Positions 39,027 through 47,418 of a stretch of DNA of 64,000 nucleotides are shown here, piece after piece. Source of the stretch: Nitrosomonas sp. Nm34 (GTDB taxonomy: Bacteria; Pseudomonadota; Gammaproteobacteria; Burkholderiales; Nitrosomonadaceae); contig NZ_FORD01000004.1 of the NCBI RefSeq assembly GCF_900113925.1, positions 1 through 64,000 of the forward strand, in the 5' to 3' direction. The notes below the pieces were generated by a model. It did no database searches and had not been told where the DNA came from. It saw only the letters and a list, made by a program, of their open reading frames with translations. Position 1 is the first letter of the stretch. Each line of letters starts with the position of its first letter. The position numbers and the translations under genes were made by a program.

Positions 39027-41786
39027 CTAAAAGCTATAATGCCAAGTAGCGGATAACCCACCCTTACGCTCAAGTTGAAAACCATTCACATCCTGATGCA
39101 CTGGTTGTACCCACTCAAAAGCAAAGTGATTGCCAGCAAACTTGCCGTTTGGTACCGAAGCATTTACACCAATGCCTATATCCCAGTAATGTCCTCCTTG
39201 ATTCGCTGGGAAATCCATTGGTCCAATACGTGCATTAAACTGGTTGAAATCTCCATGTATTCTATCGCGGTAAGTATAACCGCCTCGCACTGAAGCTCCC
39301 AGCCAATGGGTTAACTGATATCCTCCCCAGGTAGATGCCTGAAAAATATCACCCAGTCGATAACCCGATTCATTACTGCTTTCCATTCGCTTGACGCCAT
39401 AAAGCTGAGATCCCCAGTACCAGCGATTATTTTCTCCGGTATAAGTTATATTAGGCATGAAATCCCAGGTGCCGCTTCCTAGTTGCATGTCAAAGTGAAT
39501 GAGCCCTCCATTAGCCTGGAACATACGCCTGAGCTCCAAATCTACTTTCCCGGTCGGTGCGCTGACACCTAAACCCGCATGGACTCGGTGTCCAGGTAAA
39601 TCCAGCAGTTTGTAAAGCGACATCAGAATGGTGTCGCCAACACCGCCGGTTGTATGTCCGCCGATGCCGGTATGCTCGTGGACACCCGGAGTAGGTGGCG
39701 GGCGCCCGGTAAGCGCACGCAAATTCATGTCCATATCCATGAATTGCGGCATAATCATTAGATTCAACCAGCGGGTGGGCGCATACATGATATCGAGCAT
39801 GTGCATTCTCATGCTCATATCTTTCGGGGCAAAGCGACACAACGTGACATCGCCACATCCCTCATTGACAATGGCCTGGTCACTGGCATGATGTGTTCCG
39901 TGCAACATATCACCCGTCTGACGAGAGTACATAAATCGATATCCCACCATGAGTTCGCCTGGCTTATCCAGCATGTGGCCAAACATGATGCTGGCCGGAA
40001 CATAATGTTGAGCATGGTGATGCTGTTCGCTATGATCATGATCAGTATGATTACGCCTGGCCTCTTTCGCCATACGGGTGCCGATGGCGTCCATATCGAC
40101 CTTGATCGCAGCATTGGCAACGTAAAAGTCAAAATCAGCAAAACTGCTATGACCATTTCCACCCAATTTCAGTGCGCTGGCTCGCGTGTAATATTCAAAG
40201 GCGGCTTCTAGTTCGATTCCTTTGGTAAATTGCTTATTAACGACAACGCCACCGCTCAACGAACCAAAACCAGACAAACGGTGATCACTGGAAAAGCTTT
40301 TAGGCAGCTTGGCAGCATCAAATGAAACCAGCTGAGGTTGTAAATTAAGTTCAGTTGCATCAATGGGATTGCCATTCGCATCGAAAAAATTGCCATTGCC
40401 ATTACGAAAAAATTGTTGATTGGGGTTATCTGAATTTACCCATACTTGACGTCCCGATGCATCGATGGCAGGGCTACGAAACGCCTGATTGGAAATGAGA
40501 AAAGGGTTATAAAAATCAGCTGAATCTTGTGAGTAATAGCGAATGCGAGGCGTAACAGTCCAGCCATAACCCAGTGGTTGTACCCAATCCGCTTCAAAAG
40601 TATGTGCATGGATCCCCCAATCATCGAATGAGAATTGGTAATTCAGATGAAGCGCCGCATCCAATGGGCTAATATGCTGCACGAATTTACTCCCTAGAGC
40701 CAGTTGATTGCGGATATTGGGCCGCTGCTCCAACAAGGCACGCGCATCACCAACGATGGGTATATTGGGATCGGGACTGATCGCATTGGGGTTAACAAAA
40801 ATAACCGTCATGACTTTGTACGGATTTTCCATAAACCCGCTGCTATGGGTATAACCGATATTGGTATCGATCAGCGAATTCTTACCAAGCACCTGAGTCA
40901 AGCCCAAATTAGCTGTCCAATCCTGGCGATCGCCTCGTAATATATCCGAGCCACTGCGCCGTTCTATTTGATTGGCATAAGCGGTGGTAGTCAAATAAGG
41001 CACGAGATCCGGGTCGAGAATGGCAGATGTTTCACTGCTGGTATAAGCTGCTCCATATTTCAAGCTGGTTAACTTCTGATTGAAATCGAGACGGCCGCTG
41101 ATATTGCCATAACTCGATTTATAATCCCTTTCTAATGAAAATCCCCCTCCCACATTAAGCGCTGCCTCATTCCATTCATAACCCAGTTTAAAATTCGCCT
41201 GATTACGTGTTTCAGGCGAGGCGGAAGACAGCACCAGCACATTACGTGAATCAACGGCTTGTCCAGCATCAGGTGTCAGTCTGAGTGGATTTAAATTATG
41301 ATCGAGCAAAACTCGGGTATTGACGAAAGGAGAGGCCCCAACGGTAACCACCCCATTGGGTGAGTTTTGCAGAATCGGCCGATTGCCATTGGCCACTAAA
41401 GGCGCTGTGGTAACAGGGGTAGCGCCCGACCAGGTATCTTGAGTATAGTTAAATGAAAATTTAACTCGATCATAGAAGGTAAAATTGCCGCTTCCATGTA
41501 CGACATCAACCGTAATGGGTTTCAGGTTGCTATGTATATTGTAAAGATTGCGTTTACCTTCTTCATAGCGGATATATTGAAAACTGACGTTGTCACTGCT
41601 GGGATTGGCACCGTGTGCGGAAGACAGTAACAAACCCGGCAAAACAAGCGCGGCAGACGTCAATGCCTGCAGCGCTGGTTTACTGGAAGAAGAAGCTGAA
41701 TGGGCTTTTAAATCGCTAGTTTCAAGTTCCTCAGCTGAATATTGAGTTGAACCAGCTAAGCATGGATCGTTCAAACCTATTTTCAT
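39027..41786 (-). CDS. Outer-membrane beta-barrel: DUF3570-like plus His/Met-rich second barrel
   Basis: A 919-residue exported protein. A hydrophobic signal segment (ALVLPGLLLSSAHGA, about 45-60) follows an unusually long 40-residue N-terminal stretch. Residues 60-590 resemble DUF3570 outer-membrane proteins, rich in alternating strands. Asp117-Thr123 (DTWSGAT) fits the Dxx(S/T)GA(T/S) target of ApbE. A His-rich linker (NHTDHDHSEQHHHAQH) leads into a second barrel-like half with many Met residues (DMSMRMHMLDIMYAP, MIMPQFMDMDMN) and His clusters; it ends WHYSF, with a C-terminal Phe as in outer-membrane proteins. It starts 8 bp after the DUF4266-like gene stop without a clear ribosome binding site, so translation may be coupled. 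A role in envelope electron transfer or metal handling is inference. Confidence 0.8.
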   Translation of the reverse strand: MKIGLNDPCLAGSTQYSAEELETSDLKAHSASSSSKPALQALTSAALVLPGLLLSSAHGANPSSDNVSFQYIRYEEGKRNLYNIHSNLKPITVDVVHGSGNFTFYDRVKFSFNYTQDTWSGATPVTTAPLVANGNRPILQNSPNGVVTVGASPFVNTRVLLDHNLNPLRLTPDAGQAVDSRNVLVLSSASPETRNQANFKLGYEWNEAALNVGGGFSLERDYKSSYGNISGRLDFNQKLTSLKYGAAYTSSETSAILDPDLVPYLTTTAYANQIERRSGSDILRGDRQDWTANLGLTQVLGKNSLIDTNIGYTHSSGFMENPYKVMTVIFVNPNAISPDPNIPIVGDARALLEQRPNIRNQLALGSKFVQHISPLDAALHLNYQFSFDDWGIHAHTFEADWVQPLGYGWTVTPRIRYYSQDSADFYNPFLISNQAFRSPAIDASGRQVWVNSDNPNQQFFRNGNGNFFDANGNPIDATELNLQPQLVSFDAAKLPKSFSSDHRLSGFGSLSGGVVVNKQFTKGIELEAAFEYYTRASALKLGGNGHSSFADFDFYVANAAIKVDMDAIGTRMAKEARRNHTDHDHSEQHHHAQHYVPASIMFGHMLDKPGELMVGYRFMYSRQTGDMLHGTHHASDQAIVNEGCGDVTLCRFAPKDMSMRMHMLDIMYAPTRWLNLMIMPQFMDMDMNLRALTGRPPPTPGVHEHTGIGGHTTGGVGDTILMSLYKLLDLPGHRVHAGLGVSAPTGKVDLELRRMFQANGGLIHFDMQLGSGTWDFMPNITYTGENNRWYWGSQLYGVKRMESSNESGYRLGDIFQASTWGGYQLTHWLGASVRGGYTYRDRIHGDFNQFNARIGPMDFPANQGGHYWDIGIGVNASVPNGKFAGNHFAFEWVQPVHQDVNGFQLERKGGLSATWHYSF

Positions 41787-41794
41787 GGTATGGC

Positions 41795-42034
41795 TTAGAA
41801 ACAGCCACAGCCGCCGCCTCCCCCCGAAGAATTAATGCTGGCAGCAGCTTCACGACTACCATAAACGTGCGCCTGAATAGCACTTTGTAATGGAGTAGGC
41901 TCCAGCGCCATTTGCGGTTTGGCAAGATTACCACGCTCCCAGGCCGCTACCTGGACACAGCCGGATAATCCCGATACGCTGAGCAAAATAGCGAAAATGA
42001 CAACAAAGTGAGTGACTTTCATCAATGAAGTCAA
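41795..42034 (-). CDS. DUF4266-like small lipoprotein
   Basis: A 79-residue lipoprotein: signal with lipobox LSGC (Cys 26), the conserved block VAAWERGNLAKPQMAL, an AHVYGSREAAA segment and a C-terminal poly-Gly tail ending GGCGCF. This is the DUF4266 pattern; the two C-terminal cysteines could bind metal or form a disulfide. In many genomes this family sits between a thioredoxin and a DUF3570 protein, as here. Function not established. Confidence 0.85.
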   Translation of the reverse strand: MTSLMKVTHFVVIFAILLSVSGLSGCVQVAAWERGNLAKPQMALEPTPLQSAIQAHVYGSREAAASINSSGGGGGCGCF

Positions 42035-42075
42035 GCTAAGAATGTCTATACCGGCACAATGAATATAAACTCGCT

Positions 42076-42642
42076 CTATAGTTCTTCTTGCAGCAATTGC
42101 TCAATCAAGCCACGCAGCTCTTCAGTTTCACCGGACCGGAAACCACGATGAATATGTCGGACCAAACCTCTTTTGTCAATGATATAAGTGGACGGCATGG
42201 CCATCACGTTGAAGTCTTGAGCGCAGCGTTTACTGGTATCGACCATAATAGAGAAATTAACAGGACGCTTGGCAAGAAATTTCTTGGCATCTTCAAGATT
42301 TTCATCCAGATTTATGCCGATCACTTTCAGACCTTTGTCTTTATATTCATGCATTAATTGGCTCATGAAGGGAAATGATTTAACACAAGGAGGACACCAG
42401 GAAGCCCAGAAATCAACATAAATCACTTCGCCTTTCATTGCCTCCCAATCTTCAGCAGATTTTCCATCCAAAAAAGTCAGCTGACAATGTGGCGGCGGCG
42501 TATTTCCTTCCAGGTGCGCCCTGACAGGTGCCACCATAGAAAGGAAAAACATCAGGCCAACTGAAATTAATAAACTGATTTGCTTAATCATTTTATAAAC
42601 GATATTTAAAGAACGTGAACAGGCCATAAATAGAACTGCCAT
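42076..42642 (-). CDS. TlpA/ResA-type periplasmic thioredoxin
   Basis: A 188-residue exported thiol-disulfide oxidoreductase. Signal peptide ending APVRA, then a mature chain starting at His (HLEGNTPPPHC). The active site is WASWCPPC and the cis-Pro loop is MAMPSTYIID. Start at 42642 is supported by a TAATG overlap with the upstream gene; an internal ATG at 42591 is a second option. It may keep cysteines of the lipoprotein or other envelope partners reduced. It belongs to the cluster that continues with DUF4266, barrel and apbE. Confidence 0.92.
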   Translation of the reverse strand: MAVLFMACSRSLNIVYKMIKQISLLISVGLMFFLSMVAPVRAHLEGNTPPPHCQLTFLDGKSAEDWEAMKGEVIYVDFWASWCPPCVKSFPFMSQLMHEYKDKGLKVIGINLDENLEDAKKFLAKRPVNFSIMVDTSKRCAQDFNVMAMPSTYIIDKRGLVRHIHRGFRSGETEELRGLIEQLLQEEL

Positions 42643-43106
42643 TATTCAAATTGATCGACTACTATGTCTGTACCAGTATGCACTTGATTGGCGGTCATGC
42701 AATGCCATTCGACTTCAAAATCCCGCGCACCTGCTATCGTTTTGTCCACCATCATAAAGTAAACACCGCTGCCACCCTGCAGGCTTACTTGTTCACTAAA
42801 TTGTGCATCCCCTGGCGTAGTATCGGTAACACTGATTGCCTTGCTGCCTTTAAGCAGCTGAAGACTGACAAACATTCCTGGTATAGGAGCAGAATTATCC
42901 CTAATCTTGGCCACGATATGTGCAGCTGGTCCATTGCCATCATCAAAGCAGGTCACACGTGCCAGCGCAGTGAATGCTGCCTTGTTACCGGCAGGATCAA
43001 GCGTAGCACCACCGCCATGCGCACTGACAGTTGCAGCATAACAAGCCGTGATGATGCTACCAGCAGTCACCAATATTTTTGGTAGATTTGATAGATTCTT
43101 TGTCAT
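42642..43106 (-). CDS. Secreted protein of unknown function with mature N-terminal His
   Basis: A 154-residue protein I do not recognise. Signal peptide ends AATVSA, so the mature form should begin HGGGATLDPAG. It has two cysteines (VTCFDD and EWHCM), which may pair, and a beta-sandwich-like pattern (VSLQLLKGSKAISVTDT ... GGSGVYFMMVDKT). Ribosome binding site GAGGAGAAGGT upstream of the ATG. Its stop overlaps the thioredoxin start. A metal-binding role via the N-terminal His is conceivable but not shown. Confidence 0.7.
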   Translation of the reverse strand: MTKNLSNLPKILVTAGSIITACYAATVSAHGGGATLDPAGNKAAFTALARVTCFDDGNGPAAHIVAKIRDNSAPIPGMFVSLQLLKGSKAISVTDTTPGDAQFSEQVSLQGGSGVYFMMVDKTIAGARDFEVEWHCMTANQVHTGTDIVVDQFE

Positions 43107-43309
43107 ACCTTCTCCTCGCTCTTTTGAGCATTCAACATAATCTTTAAATATTATATTGATAAAAATATTATGAAACTACTTCTCTGTTTGTTCTCTTAGT
43201 CTGTTAGCCAAATTTCTGTACATACCTGTTTCTACCACCGAAGATAGCAACTCTTTCTGATAATGCAAACGGGATTCACAATCCCATTTGCAAATGCCAG
43301 GTATAGCGT

Positions 43310-44071
43310 TTATTGAGGCCAAACTTGCTGACCGTTGAACTTGATTGGCATATCACGGTTAATCTGTGCAGCAGAAGGTTTTACCTCAATATCGACACCT
43401 GCGCCACATGATCCAGGCAGTGGGTTCTTCGTTAAATCACGCGTGATCGTTAATGAAGCAGGACCATCATCTTCAGCACTCACACGATCATAGGGCGTTC
43501 CCAAGTTATTATGTGTCCACAGGTTAACAGGACCTCCAGATTCTCCACTTCCGCTGCGTAATGCATCGATTCCAGTAATTTCACAAATATCGACAATAGA
43601 AACAAAAAATTTCACGCTATTGGCGCATGAAGTTGGCTCAATGTTGGTTGCGCTAACTCTGAAAGGGACAAATGCATTCATGTGAGCCGGCATACCTGAT
43701 CCTCCACCAGACCAAAACCCGACGACATTACCTGTTGACCCTTGTTTTTCATCCACAAAATCAAATACTGCACGAGTCTGGAGAGGTTGAACATTAGGCC
43801 CCCAGTTTGATACAAAATCGGTCAATGTCCCTGCATGAGGTTGACCGCCTACGGTGATGACTGAATCCTTACCATCCGGAAAAACCACTGATGTACCAAT
43901 AATCGCTTTCTCGCCACATCCATGGCCGATGGCAACATTGTTGGTCACTCTGACGCCTTCTACAGCTATTGGTACTTCCAATCGGGTATGCGCCGATACA
44001 CTTTGCCCCATGCCTATCAGCGTGGACGTAGCCAAAACTAGTGTTAATATTTTAAGCTTATTTTTTTTCAT
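43310..44071 (-). CDS. Secreted YcnI-like (possible copper-binding) protein
   Basis: A 253-residue exported protein. The signal peptide ends SVSA and the mature chain begins HTRLEVP, with VAIGHGCGEKAIIGTSVVFPDGKDS soon after. A first residue His followed by such a beta-domain is the pattern of YcnI/DUF1775 proteins, which bind copper through the N-terminal His. Three further cysteines (CANS, CEIT, GSCGAG) lie in the second half. No C-terminal membrane anchor. It is the first gene of the leftward cluster, 203 bp before the next, and two perfect palindromes lie upstream. The YcnI relation is by pattern only. Confidence 0.55.
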   Translation of the reverse strand: MKKNKLKILTLVLATSTLIGMGQSVSAHTRLEVPIAVEGVRVTNNVAIGHGCGEKAIIGTSVVFPDGKDSVITVGGQPHAGTLTDFVSNWGPNVQPLQTRAVFDFVDEKQGSTGNVVGFWSGGGSGMPAHMNAFVPFRVSATNIEPTSCANSVKFFVSIVDICEITGIDALRSGSGESGGPVNLWTHNNLGTPYDRVSAEDDGPASLTITRDLTKNPLPGSCGAGVDIEVKPSAAQINRDMPIKFNGQQVWPQ

Positions 44072-44258
44072 ATATCCCTTTACTAATTTTTTATATGTTC
44101 ATGGTTTAATCAAGGGAACAGCCCGTAAGACCCATCCCAATTACCCGATTAATTGACTCATCAAAAATGAAAATCAGAGTACCAGTGGCCAACCATCTTA
44201 TTGCAAAGGAAAGATGGATAGCCACAAACATTATCTGGTCTGCTCACATAAATGACAA

Positions 44259-44275
44259 TGCGACAAATTGTCGCA
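44259..44275. promoter_or_regulatory. Palindromic operator-like site 1
   Basis: TGCGACAA-A-TTGTCGCA, a perfect inverted repeat about 190 bp upstream of the YcnI-like gene start. The same arms recur at 44387. Likely bound by a dimeric regulator not encoded here. Confidence 0.6.
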
Positions 44276-44386
44276 GTTATTATTTCAAATGTGCCTTTGA
44301 AATCTATGGTAATTACGGAACTGCCTGAAAATGAATGCAATCTGAGCAAAGTTTATTTATATAATTACTGGAATAGATGATAGGGT

Positions 44387-44403
44387 TGCGACAATTTGTC
44401 GCA
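44387..44403. promoter_or_regulatory. Palindromic operator-like site 2
   Basis: TGCGACAA-T-TTGTCGCA, identical arms to site 1 and 128 bp from it, centre to centre. Confidence 0.6.
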
Positions 44404-44429
44404 TGGCATAGCGTTTCTTCGCTCTTGAA

Positions 44430-44531
44430 ATTCCATTTCCAAATCAAAAATGACGTGAAGGCGAGCCGCAGGCAGCATCAGTAATATGGCAAGGTGAAGC
44501 CGACAAAGTCAGTTTTGATTTAGAAATGGAT
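44430..44531 (-). repeat. Repeat A, copy 13
   Basis: About 102 bp, ATTCCATTTCCAAATCAAAA ... AGTTTTGATTTAGAAATGGA. Confidence 0.92.
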
Positions 44532-44803
44532 TAATTATTTTCACTGAAATAATTATTTGATCAAGTGAACATAACGCAAAGTATGGGGTGGCATACGCAT
44601 AAACCAGCTTGTACTGTTTCTGATCTTAGCAATATAGTCTATGGTTTATGGTGAATTAGACCGGCCGGCACTGACTGCGCCAAGCGAAATACCCCATGCC
44701 GCGCAACAAACAATATACTCGGTTTGTGCAATTCGACTGGAGTTTATGCCGTTGCAACAGAAAATCGCACCGTACAAAACCACTTTGTGAAAGCTGGATG
44801 AGC

Positions 44804-44831
44804 CCCAGAGCAACATCCTTGCTGCTCTGGG
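44804..44831. terminator. 9-bp hairpin downstream of the RTX gene
   Basis: CCCAGAGCA and TGCTCTGGG with a 10-nt loop, 134 bp after the RTX stop. No clear T tract on either side, so a weak terminator candidate. Confidence 0.35.
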
Positions 44832-44964
44832 TATTTCTTGTCAAACCCGATAAAAAATCAACAAGCTTGCTGCATAGACAGCAGTAATCCTCGTAGATCA
44901 AATATTCCTCAATATAAAAACATCTTCTATTCACTGAATGTACTTAGTGATTGGGGAAAATATC

Positions 44965-45567
44965 TCAGATTGTAAAGACAACCATATCTGCCGTAATATC
45001 GTTTAAATTGATACCGACAAGGTCAATCGATGCTTCTGACCCGAATTCCACTTTAACGCCATCCGTTCTTTGGTTAATATTTGTGATAAAGGGAATAAGT
45101 TGTTCTAGACTATTAATTCCAAGCTTCTCAGAATCAAAAAATAGGCGATCTTGGCCAATCGTAAAATCAGTTACCCGAAAATGCCCCAAGGCATAAAAAC
45201 CAAACGTATCGCTGCCGCTACCTCCAGTCAATTGATCACGACCATGGCCAGCACGAAGAATATCATCACCTGCGCCACCAAAGAGCTTATCGGTTCCTAA
45301 CCCACCATCCAGGTCATCATTGCCAGCATCGCCATCCAATGTATCGTTACCATCTCCACCTGTTAATGTGTCGTTTCCCGCCTCTCCTTCTATTTCGTCA
45401 TGACCAGATCTGCCTTCAAGAACATTATCCAATTCATCGCCGATAATCAGCAAATCATTTTCGTTAAATCCCCCCGAACCGAAACCGATAAATTGGATGC
45501 CATCGATTATCTCAAAAATATTCCCGGAATTGCTGAGATTGGGGCGAGGTTGTGTACTTACAGCCAT
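44965..45567 (-). CDS. RTX calcium-binding protein
   Basis: A 200-residue protein with five to six nonapeptide repeats of the GGxGxDxLx kind ([20 protein letters not shown], then [42 protein letters not shown]). They form a Ca2+-binding beta-roll. There is no N-terminal signal peptide and the C-terminus ([11 protein letters not shown]) suits type I secretion. Start taken at ATG 45567 with GGAG five bases upstream; the frame continues to 45606 without a site. It diverges from the LicD-fusion gene across a Fur-like box. A dedicated HlyBD-type secretion system is not in the window. Confidence 0.88.
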   Translation of the reverse strand: MAVSTQPRPNLSNSGNIFEIIDGIQFIGFGSGGFNENDLLIIGDELDNVLEGRSGHDEIEGEAGNDTLTGGDGNDTLDGDAGNDDLDGGLGTDKLFGGAGDDILRAGHGRDQLTGGSGSDTFGFYALGHFRVTDFTIGQDRLFFDSEKLGINSLEQLIPFITNINQRTDGVKVEFGSEASIDLVGINLNDITADMVVFTI

Positions 45568-45628
45568 TATGTTATCTCCATATATATTAAAGAAATTTCC
45601 TAGCACATTATTATTTAGTCATGCAAAT

Positions 45629-45647
45629 AATAATGAGATTAATTCTC
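45629..45647. promoter_or_regulatory. Fur-box-like sequence between divergent genes
   Basis: AATAATGAGATTAATTCTC matches the 19-bp Fur consensus at 14 positions by eye. Placed between the RTX gene and the LicD-fusion gene, so it could repress both when iron is plentiful. Confidence 0.45.
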
Positions 45648-45708
45648 AATATTAACAAATAATCAGTAGAATACAAGAATAATGTGAATTAAATCGTGCT
45701 AATTATTA

Positions 45709-47274
45709 ATGACTATGACTGAAAAACTTAAGCGTGCTTTACAACGTGCGCAGGAGCTGATGGCTACCGGCAATCTAAATGAGGCAGCCAAAATTCTTGA
45801 TCCGTTAAAACATGAGCATCCCTTATCACCCGAGGTGGCTAAATTATGGTGCGCCATGGCGATGCGATCTGAACGAACAAAAGAGGTTCCCGCCTATGCC
45901 GCTAGTATTTATGACCATGTACAAGGTGATTTCCCGAAAGCACGTTGGGCGCAGATTAGGGGAGCAGCAAGTTTTTTATTACTGGATTTGACAACGGCTC
46001 ATGCTCACTTCACCAGCACAATTCATCATTTAACGTTACTCGCCAAATCGGGAAAAGCTCCAGCCAAAAAAAAACAAGCGGAAGAACAAGCCGGCACCGA
46101 AAATATTTTTACCTCTGGCAAGGCTGAACAGTTGTTATGGGTAACCTGCGCAGCATTGGCTTCACAAGGCATACCTGCCTTTCCTTTTGCAGGCACGTTG
46201 CTCGGTTTAGTCCGTAATGGTCATCTGCTGGAGTTTGATAAGGATCTGGACATTGCAGTATGGATGGAATCCTGGGAAGCATGCTGCCAGGCGCTGGAGA
46301 AAATGGGATGGTCCAGGGTATCCATGGGTTTCAACTACAGCAATTACCGTGATTATGTGCATTCAGAAATTGGAGTCACCCTTGATTTATGCGGCCTGGA
46401 GCACAGGAGTGATCACAAAATCGTAGGCGGCTTTTCTTTGCCGGATTACCCGGGAGAATATCAGCGGGTTTCTGTCTTTCCTGAGTTCGATTTAATCAAA
46501 CGCAATACAGAGTATGGAAATGCATGGTTCCCACACCCTCCTGAGAAAATTTTAACCGCCTTCTATGGTGATTGGCGTACCCCCAATCCCTATTGGGATA
46601 CGGTGGTATCTGCCTTAAACCTGGAAAAATTTACTTTGCTGGTACGATGTTATGCTTATTATCGCCTCACCCAGCGCTGGCTATCGGGTGATCTGATCAA
46701 AGCGTGGTCGTATGCTCACCAAATAGCTCTGAAAGATCCTGATGATGTAACCGTGTTACGCAGTCGCCAATGGCTAGAAAGAGCCATATCGTATTTAAGG
46801 CAGGATATTCCATCATGGCCTAGAAATCGACCTCAGAAGCGTGTGTATACACGGATGGTGGCCGATCTGTTTCATGAAGGTCACGTCAATTTCTTACGGG
46901 AAGCGCGCGCACTGGGCACCCATTTAACGGTTTGTGTTGTTCCAGATACGCGGGTTCTTGAAAATAAAGGCAAACTCCCCGTTATGCCTCAGGCTGAACG
47001 CGCTGCAGTCGTTTCTGCTTGTAAATACGTTGACGCCGTTATCACTGAGAGCCCCGTTCATACAACGCCAAAGTTTATGGAGAAACATGGTTTTGCAATT
47101 TATACATTTGCCTGCGCTTCTGAGAAGGAACGCATTGAAAAATACAAATTATGCGCGACGCTACCATCGCATATGATCAAAGAAATCGACTATACACCTG
47201 GCATTTCCACTTCCGATCTTGTGCGGCGTATTTTAGATGGTGCAGGGAGTACGAACCTGGAATCTATCGACTAA
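45709..47274 (+). CDS. LicD-like transferase fused to cytidylyltransferase
   Basis: A 521-residue cytoplasmic protein. Residues 1-110 form a TPR-like helical region. A LicD/fukutin-type nucleotidyltransferase-fold domain follows, with FAGTLLGLVRNG (GTLLG at 162-166) and metal-binding DKDLD at 177-181. The C-terminal 140 residues are a cytidylyltransferase: VADLFHEGHVNFL with HEGH at 389-392, then the terminal GISTSDLV motif. In separate proteins such domains make a CDP-alcohol (for example CDP-choline, -ethanolamine or -glycerol) and transfer the phospho-alcohol to a glycan. A single chain doing both is inferred. The alcohol is unknown. Starts with two nearby ATGs (45709, 45715). Confidence 0.8.
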   Translation: MTMTEKLKRALQRAQELMATGNLNEAAKILDPLKHEHPLSPEVAKLWCAMAMRSERTKEVPAYAASIYDHVQGDFPKARWAQIRGAASFLLLDLTTAHAHFTSTIHHLTLLAKSGKAPAKKKQAEEQAGTENIFTSGKAEQLLWVTCAALASQGIPAFPFAGTLLGLVRNGHLLEFDKDLDIAVWMESWEACCQALEKMGWSRVSMGFNYSNYRDYVHSEIGVTLDLCGLEHRSDHKIVGGFSLPDYPGEYQRVSVFPEFDLIKRNTEYGNAWFPHPPEKILTAFYGDWRTPNPYWDTVVSALNLEKFTLLVRCYAYYRLTQRWLSGDLIKAWSYAHQIALKDPDDVTVLRSRQWLERAISYLRQDIPSWPRNRPQKRVYTRMVADLFHEGHVNFLREARALGTHLTVCVVPDTRVLENKGKLPVMPQAERAAVVSACKYVDAVITESPVHTTPKFMEKHGFAIYTFACASEKERIEKYKLCATLPSHMIKEIDYTPGISTSDLVRRILDGAGSTNLESID

Positions 47275-47327
47275 ACCGATCATTTACATGGCAACAGTAT
47301 TCGTTTGCATTTTGTACAAAAACAAAT

Positions 47328-47346
47328 ATAATTACGAATCATTCTC
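47328..47346. promoter_or_regulatory. Fur-box-like sequence upstream of bfd
   Basis: ATAATTACGAATCATTCTC agrees with the Fur consensus at about 12 of 19 positions, best in its right half. Bfd is Fur-regulated in enteric bacteria, which supports it. Confidence 0.4.
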
Positions 47347-47418
47347 ATTAGTAATATTGTTTGCTTTGTTCCTATCAGAATAAACCACTTTTAAATCAAT
47401 CGACAAAAGGCGTGTTTC

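Larger units (their letters stand above)
44072..44964. other. 893-bp regulatory/non-coding region
   Basis: No convincing gene. Contains two copies of an 8-1-8 palindrome (44259-44275, 44387-44403), repeat A copy 13 (44430-44531) and a 9-bp hairpin (44804-44831). A 92-residue leftward frame at 44656-44934 has no recognisable protein and I do not call it. Confidence 0.5.

Noticed and set aside
44656..44934. 92-codon leftward frame rich in cysteine after the RTX gene
   Set aside because: No credible ribosome binding site, no known family, and it spans a 9-bp hairpin. It might be an old gene remnant, but this cannot be supported.
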